DNA of 64,000 bases from SSF53 sp036170535 (GCA_036170535.1 JAVHPJ010000116.1:62001-126000); one strand, 5' to 3'. Counted from the stretch's first letter, positions 1 to 9,030 are shown. Made by a program: numbers and translations. Notes: generated from the letters alone by a model not told the origin.

Positions 1-1
1 G

Positions 2-661
2 GGCCCGGTCCGCGAACAGTTAACGTGGCTTTCGAGTCTGCTCTGGGCGAACCTCGCACTGTTGGGCGTTTACCTTGCAGCAAATCTTTTCGCCTGGCAT
101 TACGGAGGCCCGCCGCGTCCGGTCAGTCCGGCGGAGGGTCTGGTGGCGCTGGCGATGTCCTATTTGATCGTCTTTTATTATGTTCGCAAGCCAGCTATAT
201 TCGCCATTGCGCCGCCCGCAGCTCAGGCTGCGCCAGCGCCCGAAACTCCGGCGAAATATGCGCGGCAGAATCTGAGCGAAAGCGCGCGCCGCGATATTCT
301 GCGTAGAATAGAGGAGTTCATGGGCGCCGCGAAACCGCACCTCGAGGATGATTTGAGCCTCAGCGGGCTCGCAGCGGCGCTCGGACTGCCGGCTCACCAC
401 GTCTCGATGGCGATAAACATTGAAACAAATCAGAACTTCTTTCAGTTTATAAACAGCTACCGTGTGAAAGAAGCGAAATCCCTGCTGCTGGCTCCGGACT
501 GGAGCGAAGCGCCGATTTTGCGCATTGCGTACGAAGCAGGGTTTCAATCGAAGGCCGCCTTCAACCGCGTGTTCAAGGACCTGGCCGGCGAAACGCCTTC
601 GGCGTATCGCGCGCGTCATACGGGCGGCGCGTCGCCCGGCCCGCTCCCCGCTGAAGATTGA
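2..661 (+). CDS. AraC-family regulator with membrane N-terminus (5' partial)
   Basis: The reading frame is open from the first bases of the window, so the N-terminus is missing. What remains begins with hydrophobic stretches (LLWANLALLGVYLAANLF, then LVALAMSYLIVFYYV), followed by a linker and a C-terminal AraC-type double helix-turn-helix of about 100 residues (NQNFFQFINSYRVKEAKSLL, then ILRIAYEAGFQSKAAFNRVF, then GETPSAYR). This is the layout of membrane-anchored AraC regulators, in which several transmembrane helices replace the usual cytoplasmic effector domain. It lies upstream of and co-oriented with the monooxygenase group, so it may control it, but this is inference. Confidence 0.85.
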   Translation, partial: GPVREQLTWLSSLLWANLALLGVYLAANLFAWHYGGPPRPVSPAEGLVALAMSYLIVFYYVRKPAIFAIAPPAAQAAPAPETPAKYARQNLSESARRDILRRIEEFMGAAKPHLEDDLSLSGLAAALGLPAHHVSMAINIETNQNFFQFINSYRVKEAKSLLLAPDWSEAPILRIAYEAGFQSKAAFNRVFKDLAGETPSAYRARHTGGASPGPLPAED

Positions 662-756
662 ACTGAATTTGAGGTCTCAGCTTGCGAGGCGGGGCGACCG
701 GGGCGCAAAATTCGCGTACACTCAATGAGTCCGGCGTTCGGCCGACGGAGGCGCTA

Positions 757-1212
757 ATGAAACGCGATACCCTGCGACTGTTCTTGAATATTATTCTGAC
801 CATCGGCGCGCTGGAGTTTTTCGGGCCCGCGTTGCGCGATTCCGACGCATCGCATCTCCAGAATCCGCACTGGCCGGGGCATGCGAAAGTGCACATGATG
901 TGGTTTATCGGTTACCTGTTCTTTTCCGGAGTCGCCCAGATTTATCTGATCTGGTTGCGCAAGCGCGAAGACTATCCGCTGGTCCTCGGATGGCAACTGT
1001 GCAATCTGCTTGGTTTCTGGACCGCGGTGCTTACCGCGCCGCTTTACAGCGGCGCGGTGGTCGATCCTCAGTACCACATGCAGATACTCGGCATCAATGA
1101 AAATCTCGTCGCCTTCACATTCTTCACTGTTGTCTGGCTGTGCGCCGGCGGAGTTTACGCCGCGCTGACTCGCCAGGATCGCAAGACTGAGGCGGAGCCG
1201 ACGCATGCGTAA
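757..1212 (+). CDS. Small multi-pass membrane protein (DUF6640-like?)
   Basis: A 151-residue protein with about four hydrophobic segments (FLNIILTIGALEFFGP, MMWFIGYLFFSGVAQIYLIW, LCNLLGFWTAVLTAPLY, LVAFTFFTVVWLCAGGVYAA). The start is chosen at 757 because GGAGG lies six bases upstream. The motif NPHWPGHAKVHM resembles the conserved region of small four-helix proteins of the DUF6640 type; this assignment is from memory and tentative. Its 3' end overlaps the following monooxygenase by eight bases, so translational coupling is likely. It may be a membrane partner of the catabolic enzymes, but no function is known. Confidence 0.75.
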   Translation: MKRDTLRLFLNIILTIGALEFFGPALRDSDASHLQNPHWPGHAKVHMMWFIGYLFFSGVAQIYLIWLRKREDYPLVLGWQLCNLLGFWTAVLTAPLYSGAVVDPQYHMQILGINENLVAFTFFTVVWLCAGGVYAALTRQDRKTEAEPTHA

Positions 1213-3001
1213 GACGCCCGTCCTGATTATTGGCGCCGGCCCCACAGGCATGACGGCGGCGCTCGCCCTGGCGCAGGCCGGCGTCCGCTCGGTTCTCATT
1301 GAAAAGCGGCGGCAGCCCGGCCGACATCCCCGGGCGCATGAGATCAGCGGTCGCACCCTGGAAATTCTCGAGGGCCTGGGCGCGCCGTTTCGGGAACTCA
1401 GCCGCGAAGCATCCTCGCACAACTGCGCCTCGCGTATCCTTTTCTGCCGCACAGTCGCCGAGGAAGCGGGTCGCATTGACCTGAACGATGCGCAAACTCA
1501 ACGTAAGTATCAGGACCAGGCGGCGGCCGGCGCGCCGTACCTGAATCTTTCGCAGACGGAACTGGAAGCGGTTCTGCGTCGGCGCGTGCAGGCGAATCAA
1601 CGAATTGTCTGGCTTCCCGGGCGGGAATGGCAGCGGCTTGAACAAGACGACTCCGGCGTGCGCACCTGGATTCGCAGCAATCGCGCCGAGGAAGAGATTC
1701 ATAGCGACTACGTATTAAGTTGCGACGGGGCCGGCGGCGCGGTGCGCCAGTCGCTCGGCATCGCCATGGACGGCCCCGACCGTTTGCAGGATTTCGTTAA
1801 CGCGTACTTCACAAACGATCTGAGCGAAATTCTGCCTGCGCCGGCAAAACTATGGTTTATCCTGCGCCCGGACGCAGCCGGCGTATTAATCGCCCATCAT
1901 TCGCAAAGGCGGTGGGTCTACCATGTAGCGACGGCGCCCGGCGAACGCATCGAAGACTACGACGCAGCGCGCTTTACCGGGCTTTTACGCAAGGCGCTGG
2001 ACCGACCCGACTTCGTTCCGCACATCGAATCGATCAGCTCGTGGCGTATGGCGGCGCAGGTGGCCACGCACTTTCGCGCAGGACGCGTCTTTTTATTGGG
2101 CGACAGCGCGCATCGCTTTCCGCCGACCGGCGGCATGGGACTCAATTCCGGCGTGGCGGACGCCCACAATCTCGCCTGGAAACTGGCGTGGACGATCAAG
2201 GGCGTCGCCGAAAGCGAGCTGCTCGAAAGTTATGACCGGGAACGCAAACCTGTCGTCCGGCGGAGTTGCGCCGCGAGCCGCAAGAATTATCAGGACCTGT
2301 TTGAAATTCCCGCATGCTTTGGATTGAAGCCAGAGCGGCTGGCGCAAGCGATGCGCATTGTATACGCGCCAATCCTCCGGCCCTTACGCGACTGGCTGCT
2401 CGGACGGCTTTTGCCGCAGCTCCTGAACCTCGCCGATAAACGGCTCCGCAGGCGCATGCGACTGCCGAACGTGCGCACCAGGGCGCAAGCGGCGATCGCC
2501 CGCCAGCGCGGGCATTTTGATCGAATCGGGCTGGATCTGGGCTTTCAGTACGTCGACGGCGCCCACCTCCAATCGAACGCGAATATTCCATGCGATCCCG
2601 AGATCTACACGCCGCACTTTCTTCCTGGCGCGCGTCTGCCCAACGCAAAACTTGCGCGCGGCGCACGACGAATATCGATCCACCGCATGCTGGACTCATT
2701 CAAACTCACCCTGTTCCATGCGGGCGACGGAGCGCGGTACCGGTCGGCGCTGCGCGCCTGCGATCTGGGGGCGCACGTTCGACTGCAGAACATAACCGGA
2801 ACGCTATTCGCCAACGGGGTCCGAACGCAGTGGACCGACTGGACGGGGCTGGATGCAAGCGGCGCCCTCCTGGTGCGACCGGACGGCGTCGTCGCCGCGC
2901 GGTTCCAGAAGGACGCCGACGCAGCCGACGCACTGGCGGCGCTGCAAGAGCGGATGTGCATCCGGCCACGCGGCGCCGGCCCGCGGAGACGCGTAGCATG
3001 A
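1205..3001 (+). CDS. FAD-dependent aromatic monooxygenase
   Basis: A 598-residue flavoprotein hydroxylase of the PheA/TfdB/MhpA group. The N-terminal dinucleotide fold carries IIGAGPTGMTAALALAQAG, the middle has the DG motif (SCDGAGGAVRQSLGI, about residue 175), and the second FAD motif is FLLGDSAHRFPPTGGMGLN with a following DAHNLAWKLA. A C-terminal thioredoxin-like region of about 150 residues, as in phenol hydroxylases, seems present (DWTGLDASGALLVRPDGVVA). Such enzymes use NAD(P)H and O2 to hydroxylate an aromatic ring. It overlaps both neighbours (8 bases upstream, ATGA downstream), so the three genes form one operon. The substrate cannot be read from the sequence. Confidence 0.9.
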   Translation: MRKTPVLIIGAGPTGMTAALALAQAGVRSVLIEKRRQPGRHPRAHEISGRTLEILEGLGAPFRELSREASSHNCASRILFCRTVAEEAGRIDLNDAQTQRKYQDQAAAGAPYLNLSQTELEAVLRRRVQANQRIVWLPGREWQRLEQDDSGVRTWIRSNRAEEEIHSDYVLSCDGAGGAVRQSLGIAMDGPDRLQDFVNAYFTNDLSEILPAPAKLWFILRPDAAGVLIAHHSQRRWVYHVATAPGERIEDYDAARFTGLLRKALDRPDFVPHIESISSWRMAAQVATHFRAGRVFLLGDSAHRFPPTGGMGLNSGVADAHNLAWKLAWTIKGVAESELLESYDRERKPVVRRSCAASRKNYQDLFEIPACFGLKPERLAQAMRIVYAPILRPLRDWLLGRLLPQLLNLADKRLRRRMRLPNVRTRAQAAIARQRGHFDRIGLDLGFQYVDGAHLQSNANIPCDPEIYTPHFLPGARLPNAKLARGARRISIHRMLDSFKLTLFHAGDGARYRSALRACDLGAHVRLQNITGTLFANGVRTQWTDWTGLDASGALLVRPDGVVAARFQKDADAADALAALQERMCIRPRGAGPRRRVA

Positions 3002-3972
3002 AGATCTTGCGCGTCACGCTCGTCCTGACAACGCTGGGCGGCGCCTCGCTGGTCTGGCTGCTCACGCGACCGCCCGCAATACTTCCGCAGCCGGCGAACT
3101 TCGCCTGTCTGGCGGAAAGCGACGGCCGCTTTACCGACTTTACTGCGCCGACGCGGCAAATCTACGGCATCGGCCTCTCGTACGCTGCGCACATAGAAGA
3201 AACCGCGCACGAATTTGATCCGACCGCCGGTCCGGCGGTTTTTCGCAAGGCGATTACAACGCTGCAAAGATCGCCCGCGCACGTGCGCATTCCCGCTCCG
3301 GCGGAAATCCTCCAGTTGGCCGAAGAATTCGAACCTGGCCTGGGCCGCGAACTGGCCCGCCGTCACCCGTCGCTGCCGGCCCTGCTCGACTACGAAGGCG
3401 AACTCGGCTTTGTCCTGCTCGCCGACGTGAGCCCGCAAGAGCTCCGCAATCCGAACTTCGCGCCGCCGCTTGGCTTTTTTGTCGGCAACGATCTGTCGGC
3501 GCGGGTCCTGGCAGTTCCCGGCGAGGGCCGGTCGAACCGATACGAGTACTGGGGGCTTTCTAAGAGTCTGCCGGGTTTTCTGCCGATTTCCGATCGCGTG
3601 TGGATCCCGCATGTGCAGCGCGCCTCAAGCATACCGTGCATTATGTTGACCACGCGGGTCAACGGGGCCGTTCACCAGAACGCGTCAACGCGCGATATGA
3701 TCTACACGCCTCTGGAAATGCTGCGCGCAATCCACGCCGCTTATCCGAACGCCGAGCTTAAACGCGGCGACCGGATTGTTACGGGCACGCCCGGCGGCGT
3801 CGCGATGGAAACGCTGCGCTGGAAAGCGCGGCTCGCGCATCTGCTGGGCTTCGACCGGTTTACAAAGCTGCGCTTTGTGCTGCGCTCCGACACCGCCCGA
3901 TTTCTCCAGTCCGGCGATACAGTGGTTGTCAGCGGCGAGTGGCTGGGCGCGGCGACAGTCCGCGTGCAGTAG
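2998..3972 (+). CDS. Fumarylacetoacetate hydrolase family protein with N-terminal membrane segment
   Basis: A 324-residue protein starting at the ATGA overlap with the monooxygenase stop. The FAH fold is clear: the metal ligands appear as E-x-E in LLDYEGELGFVL and D in GFFVGNDLSARVL, followed by KSLPGFLPISDRVW, VNGAVHQNASTRDMIYTP and RIVTGTPGGVA. Members hydrolyse C-C bonds of acylpyruvates or decarboxylate and isomerise ring-cleavage products. Unusually, it begins with a hydrophobic stretch (VTLVLTTLGGASLVWLL) like a signal anchor, where most FAH enzymes are cytosolic. The neighbouring hydroxylase points to aromatic breakdown, but no ring-cleavage dioxygenase is in view. Confidence 0.88.
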   Translation: MKILRVTLVLTTLGGASLVWLLTRPPAILPQPANFACLAESDGRFTDFTAPTRQIYGIGLSYAAHIEETAHEFDPTAGPAVFRKAITTLQRSPAHVRIPAPAEILQLAEEFEPGLGRELARRHPSLPALLDYEGELGFVLLADVSPQELRNPNFAPPLGFFVGNDLSARVLAVPGEGRSNRYEYWGLSKSLPGFLPISDRVWIPHVQRASSIPCIMLTTRVNGAVHQNASTRDMIYTPLEMLRAIHAAYPNAELKRGDRIVTGTPGGVAMETLRWKARLAHLLGFDRFTKLRFVLRSDTARFLQSGDTVVVSGEWLGAATVRVQ

Positions 3973-3978
3973 GCCGGT

Positions 3979-4458
3979 TCAGCCGGGCGCCAGTTTCGCC
4001 GGATCAAGGCCCTCTTCGGCCGCAGCACGGATCAACGCGTTACGCTCTTGCAGGAAGCGCGAAAGATAGTCCCGCAAGAAGATCCAATCGACCAGGCGGC
4101 CGAGCGGACCCAGCGGCGAGAAAAATTCAAAGCGATCGATCATGCGCGTGCCCGGCGACTCTGCGAGAAACCGGTGCTCGTGCCGCATGCTGCGAAATAT
4201 GCCGCGCGTCATCTCGTCCACAAACCGATGCGGCCGATCGTACTCTGTAATCGCAACGGTCAGCGTTTGCCAGAAACCCAGATGTTTTGCGCGCCAGGTG
4301 ACGGTATCGTGCAGCTCAAACAATCCGGATGTACGTCCGGCGATCGCCTGCTCGCCGGTCCGCGCGGTGGAACGCAAATGCAGCTCAACGCTGCGCGATA
4401 GATCAAAGACGCGCGCGGGCGGCGCCGCAATGCGCGTTTCCAGTTCAATTAAAGCCAT
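3979..4458 (-). CDS. SRPBCC (START-like) family protein
   Basis: A 159-residue single-domain protein with the START/Bet v1-like pattern: N-terminal IELETRIAAPPARVFDLSRS, central strands around RPHRFVDEMTRG and MRHEHRFLAES, and a C-terminal helix (GPLGRLVDWIFLRDYLSRFL). Proteins of this type resemble the ligand-binding proteins annotated as SRPBCC or polyketide-cyclase-like; the bound lipid or ligand is unknown. It starts 12 bases after the thiG stop, with a TGAGGCG ribosome site overlapping that stop, so the two are probably cotranscribed. It converges with the FAH gene. Confidence 0.8.
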   Translation of the reverse strand: MALIELETRIAAPPARVFDLSRSVELHLRSTARTGEQAIAGRTSGLFELHDTVTWRAKHLGFWQTLTVAITEYDRPHRFVDEMTRGIFRSMRHEHRFLAESPGTRMIDRFEFFSPLGPLGRLVDWIFLRDYLSRFLQERNALIRAAAEEGLDPAKLAPG

Positions 4459-4470
4459 AATCGGCGCGCC

Positions 4471-5322
4471 TCAGCCGCCCAGAAATCCGGTCAGCGGACT
4501 GGAAGCCCGGGCTTCACGCCAGCGTTCGCCGCCCGGCTCGGCGACGCCGCGCACGCCGTACAGAAATCCGTCGCGGCCGGCCAATACGGCGAGCGCAAAG
4601 GCGCGCGCGGCGCGCGCCGGATCTTCCGCGATGGCCAGCGCAGTATTCACCAGTGCGGCATCCGCGCCCATTTCGAGCGCCTGGGCCGCGTGGGACGGCG
4701 CTCCGAGGCCCGCGTCGATCACCACCGGCACGCGCGCCTGTTCAATGATAATGCGCAAGCTCTCCGCTGTGCGAATGCCCTGGTTTGAACCGATGGGCGA
4801 GCCGAGCGGCATAACCGTGGCCGCGCCGGCGTCCTGCAGTCGCAGCGCGAGAATCGGATCCGCATGCATATACGGCAGCACCACAAAACCCTCTTTCACG
4901 AGGATCTCCGTGGCGCGCAGGGTTTCGACCGGATCGGGCAAAAGATAACGCGGATCGGGCGTGACTTCCAGCTTGAGCCAGTTCCCGCCGCCGAGATCGC
5001 GCGCGAGCTTCGCCAGCTGCACCGCTTCCTCCGCTGTGCGGGCGCCTGAGGTATTGGGCAATAACATGACGCGCGTTCGGTCAATGGACGCAATCATATC
5101 CTGCTCGTCCACGGGACGATTCAGTTCGATGCGTCGCAGGGCGACGGTCGCCATTTCCGTCGCCGAAGCGTCGATCGCCGCGCGCATGATAGCGTTCGAC
5201 GCAAACTTGCCCGTGCCGACAAAAAGCCTGGAATTAAAGCGGCGGCCCGCAATTATAAGCGGCGCGGGATCCAACGCGGCGGCGCGCGCCAGAAGGGATG
5301 ACAGATCGGCGTCGACGGCCAT
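4471..5322 (-). CDS. thiG: Thiazole synthase ThiG
   Basis: A 283-residue ThiG that makes the thiazole ring of thiamine from 1-deoxy-xylulose 5-phosphate, ThiS-thiocarboxylate and dehydroglycine. Visible motifs are SRLFVGTGKF, the Schiff-base lysine region GGNWLKLEVT, PYMHADP (usually PYINADP), VMPLGSPIGSNQGI and the phosphate-binding end VVIDAGLGAPSHAAQALEMG, then DAALVNTALA. The start at 5322 matches the family length with a slightly long N-terminus; no clear ribosome site precedes it. No thiS, thiF, thiH/thiO or other thiamine gene is nearby and no TPP riboswitch core is visible upstream. Downstream partner is the SRPBCC gene. Confidence 0.92.
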   Translation of the reverse strand: MAVDADLSSLLARAAALDPAPLIIAGRRFNSRLFVGTGKFASNAIMRAAIDASATEMATVALRRIELNRPVDEQDMIASIDRTRVMLLPNTSGARTAEEAVQLAKLARDLGGGNWLKLEVTPDPRYLLPDPVETLRATEILVKEGFVVLPYMHADPILALRLQDAGAATVMPLGSPIGSNQGIRTAESLRIIIEQARVPVVIDAGLGAPSHAAQALEMGADAALVNTALAIAEDPARAARAFALAVLAGRDGFLYGVRGVAEPGGERWREARASSPLTGFLGG

Positions 5323-5475
5323 TACGGAAAGAAAACGCGCGCGCCGGAAAGCAGGCAAGCAAAGTATCGCGCCTGAACGCCCGCGCATCGGGAATTCAGC
5401 TCCCGGGCTGCGTACGCCGCCCGGCGCGCGCTGAATCTGCTTGCGGTCCGGGCCGCGCATGCACGAACTGATCGG

Positions 5476-6543
5476 GTGTCGGTCCTCCCGTTCGAACCGC
5501 CCTTTCTTGCGCGCGGGCGTCACGCCCAGACGATTGGCGCGCACCTGCTGGGCCATGCGCCGGGCTATCGCCCGCGCCAGCTGGGTCTCTTAAATGAGAG
5601 CGCAGTCGTGCCGACCCAGGACGAGAGCGGCGACCAGCTCTTTCTCGACATCCACCGCTTCACGGGCGAGAATAAACATCCGCGCCCCGCAGTCGTACTG
5701 GTGCACGGACTTGAAGGCGATTCGGATTCGCTCTACATTGTCAAGGTAGCCGAGCGTCTGTTGCGCGCCGGCTTTCACGTTGTGCGCATGAACCTGCGCA
5801 CCTGCGGCCGCGGACTGCGCCTCGCACGCCGCGCCTACAATGCCGGTCTGACGATCGACGTCGAAACCGCGCTCGATTATGTGCGCGCCCGAATTTCGCG
5901 GCATGCGGCCCTGTGCGGCTTCTCCCTGGGCGCAAATCTTACGCTGAAACTTCTGGGCGAAGACGTTTCGGAACGAGATCGTCAATTGCGCGCCTTCGGT
6001 TCAAAAAAACGCGCAGCGCGCCGCCGCGGGCGGGGGGCGGACGTCTTTGTCGCCGTCAGCCCGCCACTTGATCTGCAACGCTGTTGCGAACTGCTCGATG
6101 CGCCGGACTGTCGTTTGTATCGCGACATGTTCTTAAAAGAAATCAAGATTCGCGCAAAGCACGGAAAATTTGGCGCCCGCCCCGATCTCGAAGAGGAACT
6201 TGACTACATTCGTAACTTCTTTGAGTTCGATCATCGCATGACCGCGCCGGCCGGCGGCTTTAAAAGCGCGCTGCAGTACTATGAAACCGCTTCGGCGCTA
6301 TCCTGGGTGGACGGCATCCGCACGCCCGGTCTCATCCTGCACGCCGAAGACGATCCCATGATTCATATGGGCGGCTGGACGGAGGCGCGCTGGGAACGCT
6401 TTCCCTACATTCACGCCGAGCTGACCCGCTACGGCGGGCATCTGGGCTGGCTCGGTCGCAAACACCCGCTCTTTCCCGATCGGCGCTGGATGGACTATCG
6501 CATCGTTTCTTATCTGAGCGACTGGCGCGATTCTCTGAAATAA
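5476..6543 (+). CDS. YheT-type alpha/beta hydrolase
   Basis: A 355-residue alpha/beta hydrolase of the YheT/ABHD1-3 group. Family signatures are the N-terminal EPPFLARGRHAQTIG, the oxyanion strand VVLVHGLEGDSDS, and the nucleophile elbow GFSLGAN. The acid and base are probably D in HAEDDPMI and H in YGGHLGWLG near the C-terminus. A Lys/Arg-rich insertion (SKKRAARRRGRGAD) lies before VFVAVSPPLDL. The start is GTG; the nearby ATG at 5459 is out of frame. Members are esterases of poorly known substrate. It diverges from thiG across about 150 bases and its end overlaps the convergent lipoprotein by 34 bases. Confidence 0.88.
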   Translation: MSVLPFEPPFLARGRHAQTIGAHLLGHAPGYRPRQLGLLNESAVVPTQDESGDQLFLDIHRFTGENKHPRPAVVLVHGLEGDSDSLYIVKVAERLLRAGFHVVRMNLRTCGRGLRLARRAYNAGLTIDVETALDYVRARISRHAALCGFSLGANLTLKLLGEDVSERDRQLRAFGSKKRAARRRGRGADVFVAVSPPLDLQRCCELLDAPDCRLYRDMFLKEIKIRAKHGKFGARPDLEEELDYIRNFFEFDHRMTAPAGGFKSALQYYETASALSWVDGIRTPGLILHAEDDPMIHMGGWTEARWERFPYIHAELTRYGGHLGWLGRKHPLFPDRRWMDYRIVSYLSDWRDSLK

Positions 6544-7184
6544 GCGTGCACAACGAAGCGTTTCTCGGTCCACACGCGGAGTTCGGCGCGAAAGGCCGGC
6601 GAATTTGCATCGTCGCCGGACTCCATCCCCTCAAAGACTCCGTGCGGATGCAGGATCCCCAGTCGCTCATACGCGACCGGCGCCAGATAGGCGCCGTCGG
6701 GAGCGGCGTAAAAACGCAGGGCCGGCGGCGCGGCGACCGGAGTCCAGGCGATCTCGGCGTCGTCAGGCGGCGTAAGCGCTGCCAGTTCCGCAGCGCCGAG
6801 CGCGGCCCGACGCTCCAGTTCCCAACGCGCCGCGCTCTCCGGACGCAAGAGGAGCCAGGGTCCGCTGCGCTGCACCTCGCCTGATTCCTGATAGGCGGCG
6901 GAATTCAAACGACCGTCGACGTATTCGCGATAGCGATGGATTTTACGATAGCGTACGCCGGTTGGCGTAGCAGCGAGGTTGAGCCGTTCCTCGGCTACGG
7001 ATCGTGCGCGATCTTTGTCCGCTTCGCCATAGCGACTTTCGGTCGGCCGCAGGTATGCGCCGACGTACCGGGCGGCGCTTTCGCGCGGGCCGTCCGGCAA
7101 CGCGTGAATCCAGCGGGGAGCCCCGCTGCAGGCGAGCAGCAATAGCAACAGCGCGCTGGGCGGCCATGTCGCGGCGGGTTTCAT
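6510..7184 (-). CDS. Hypothetical lipoprotein
   Basis: A 224-residue protein that begins at an ATGA overlap with the end of the vWA-FHA gene. It has a lipoprotein-type signal (MKPAATWPPSALLLLLLACSG), with LLAC as the lipobox. The mature part is charged, without a recognised domain; it contains several Tyr-rich strands (RYRKIHRYREYVDGRLN, FYAAPDGAYLAPVAYERLG). Because it is translationally coupled to the vWA-FHA protein it probably works with it at the membrane. I do not recognise the family. Confidence 0.75.
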   Translation of the reverse strand: MKPAATWPPSALLLLLLACSGAPRWIHALPDGPRESAARYVGAYLRPTESRYGEADKDRARSVAEERLNLAATPTGVRYRKIHRYREYVDGRLNSAAYQESGEVQRSGPWLLLRPESAARWELERRAALGAAELAALTPPDDAEIAWTPVAAPPALRFYAAPDGAYLAPVAYERLGILHPHGVFEGMESGDDANSPAFRAELRVWTEKRFVVHAYFRESRQSLR

Positions 7185-8914
7185 ACTGCAGCCTGAAACT
7201 GAAATAGCGCGCGCCCGATGCGAATCTCGTCGCCGTCGCAAAGTCCCCGCGGGCGCAGCAGTCGCTTGCCGTTCACGTAAACCCCGGATGTGCTGAGAAG
7301 ATCGTAAATAACATAGCGGCCGTCGACGCGCTTGATCCTGGCATGCACCGGGTTCACGCTATCATCGCGCACCGGGATGTTCGACCAGCGGCCGCTGCCG
7401 ATGACGGTCGCATCCAGAAACAGATCGTAGTCGCGGCCGCCGGGTTCCGGAAGCGAACGCTTCAGAGTCAGCGTCGCGCGCTGGTAGGCGGGCGCTTCGC
7501 GCAACGCAAGCTGGGTGAGTCGATACGCGTATTCGCGCATATACAGAGCGCGATCCTGGTCCATCAGGACGCCGGAGCTGGCGCGCTGCAGCAGCGCCTG
7601 ACGTTCGGCCTGCCCGGCGTCCGCCGAAAGCGGCGACTCTTCCGCATCGCCGCCCAGGGATTGAGAACGTTCTTCCGCGCTGACCAGATATGACGCCAGT
7701 TCGTCATCCGGCGGAGATTCCGCCGCCGATCGGGGCGCGGGCGCGGGCGCGTCATGCGGCGCTACGGCAGGCAGCTCGCCCGGCGCCAGCCGACTGGCGT
7801 CGACCCGTAAACGCGTCCATGCGAACCAGACAAGGCTTACCAGCAGAGCCAGTATGCCCAGTAAGACCAGGCCCGCCACTATCAGCGCACCGGCGACATA
7901 GGGACTCGACCGCTTGAACCAGGGCGCAAGCGGAATGCGATATACGGCCAGCGCCGTGTACTCCACGTCGCCGGCGCCCGCCGCAAGTCGCAGCGTAACG
8001 CGGTCGCCCGGCCAGGCGTCGCCGTCGCTCGCCGCGCGGCTGCGGAAACGAATCTCGTAGGGAATCTGACGCAGGCGCCGCAGGTCTTTTGCAAAGGCCG
8101 CGAGCGCAGCCGGTGCGGGCGCATGCAGAACCTGTCCGCCGGTTTTTATCGCCAGGCGTTCCAGCGGCCTGACGTTCTCCGGTCGGCCGTAGAGAATCGT
8201 GTAGATCGGCAGCTCGACCTGGCGGCTCAGTCCCAGAACCTCAAAGACGTCGTTGTCAGTCAGGAGGCTGTCCTCCTCGCGCGCGTCCGTAAAAAGCGCC
8301 ACCGCCGTGCGCGCCCGGGCGCTCTCTCCGGCCAGGCGCGTCTGTTCCGCGCTCACGGCCGCTGTATAAACGCCGCTGTAAAGCGCATCATAAATGCGCG
8401 TGCGCCGACCGCGCCGCTCCAGCCGGCCCAACAATGTCTGAATCCGCTGGCGATCGACAGTAAAGGAGCTTAACAATTCCGGTTTTTCGGCCAGCGAATA
8501 GAGCGCAACGCGATCGCCATTCTGCAACGCAGCGGCGAGCGACTGCGCCGCGCTGACCGCCGCGCGGAATGACTCCGGCGGCATCGACCGCGTGGCGTCC
8601 ACGATCAACACGAGATCCAGGCGTTCCGCCTCCGTACGCAGGGGGCGCGCGGGTTCGGCGAGGGCGTTCCACTCCCGATCGCCGTAAATCTCAGCAAGTC
8701 GGATTGCCGGCGGGCCCGGACGACTTACCGAATCCGGTCCGGGGGCGACGTAGCGAAATCGAACGGACACCTCGGGAAAATTTGCGGCATCAACCTCTTC
8801 GATTTCGGCCACCGGCGCCCCGGCAAGCGCGCCCGGCGCAATCAGCGCCAGCGCGAACAGACCTGCGCAGCCCTGTCGCATCAGACGCAAAGTATGAGCG
8901 GAAAAACAAATCAT
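7181..8914 (-). CDS. Membrane protein with vWA domain outside and FHA domain inside
   Basis: A 577-residue protein with this order: signal peptide (residues about 1-31), a vWA domain (about 95-290) whose MIDAS appears as DATRS in LDLVLIVDATRSMPPESFR, with FTDAREED further on, a strong transmembrane helix near 345-375 (AGALIVAGLVLLGILALLVSLVW), an acidic Pro/Ala linker, and a C-terminal FHA domain (VIGSGRWSNIPVRDDSVNPV, then STSGVYVNGKRLL and CDGDEIRIG). The MIDAS is DxTxS rather than DxSxS. The topology puts vWA in the periplasm and the phosphothreonine-binding FHA in the cytoplasm. No Ser/Thr kinase is in view. Start could also be the Met at 8881; neither has a good ribosome site. Confidence 0.88.
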   Translation of the reverse strand: MICFSAHTLRLMRQGCAGLFALALIAPGALAGAPVAEIEEVDAANFPEVSVRFRYVAPGPDSVSRPGPPAIRLAEIYGDREWNALAEPARPLRTEAERLDLVLIVDATRSMPPESFRAAVSAAQSLAAALQNGDRVALYSLAEKPELLSSFTVDRQRIQTLLGRLERRGRRTRIYDALYSGVYTAAVSAEQTRLAGESARARTAVALFTDAREEDSLLTDNDVFEVLGLSRQVELPIYTILYGRPENVRPLERLAIKTGGQVLHAPAPAALAAFAKDLRRLRQIPYEIRFRSRAASDGDAWPGDRVTLRLAAGAGDVEYTALAVYRIPLAPWFKRSSPYVAGALIVAGLVLLGILALLVSLVWFAWTRLRVDASRLAPGELPAVAPHDAPAPAPRSAAESPPDDELASYLVSAEERSQSLGGDAEESPLSADAGQAERQALLQRASSGVLMDQDRALYMREYAYRLTQLALREAPAYQRATLTLKRSLPEPGGRDYDLFLDATVIGSGRWSNIPVRDDSVNPVHARIKRVDGRYVIYDLLSTSGVYVNGKRLLRPRGLCDGDEIRIGRALFQFQAAV

Positions 8915-9030
8915 GGGGCCGGCCCGCCAGAGCGGACTTGCCTTTATTATCGGAAGACCGGGGCGCTTCTACGGCCGGCGCCGCCCAAAAATCGCGGCCC
9001 CGCCGGGCGGCCAGGCAGTCGGGCTCGATA

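Noticed and set aside
2590..2997. Upstream extension of the FAH family gene frame
   Set aside because: This segment lies inside the monooxygenase and reads as Arg-rich shadow sequence; the ATGA overlap at 2998 is the natural start.
3000..3065. Reverse-strand frames antisense to the monooxygenase, FlhF and kinase genes
   Set aside because: Long antisense frames are frequent in GC-rich DNA; these lack ribosome sites and recognisable motifs and lie opposite well-supported genes.
5323..5475. Possible TPP riboswitch upstream of thiG
   Set aside because: The region was read on the reverse strand for the conserved thi-box elements (CTGAGA and the following conserved arms) and none were seen.
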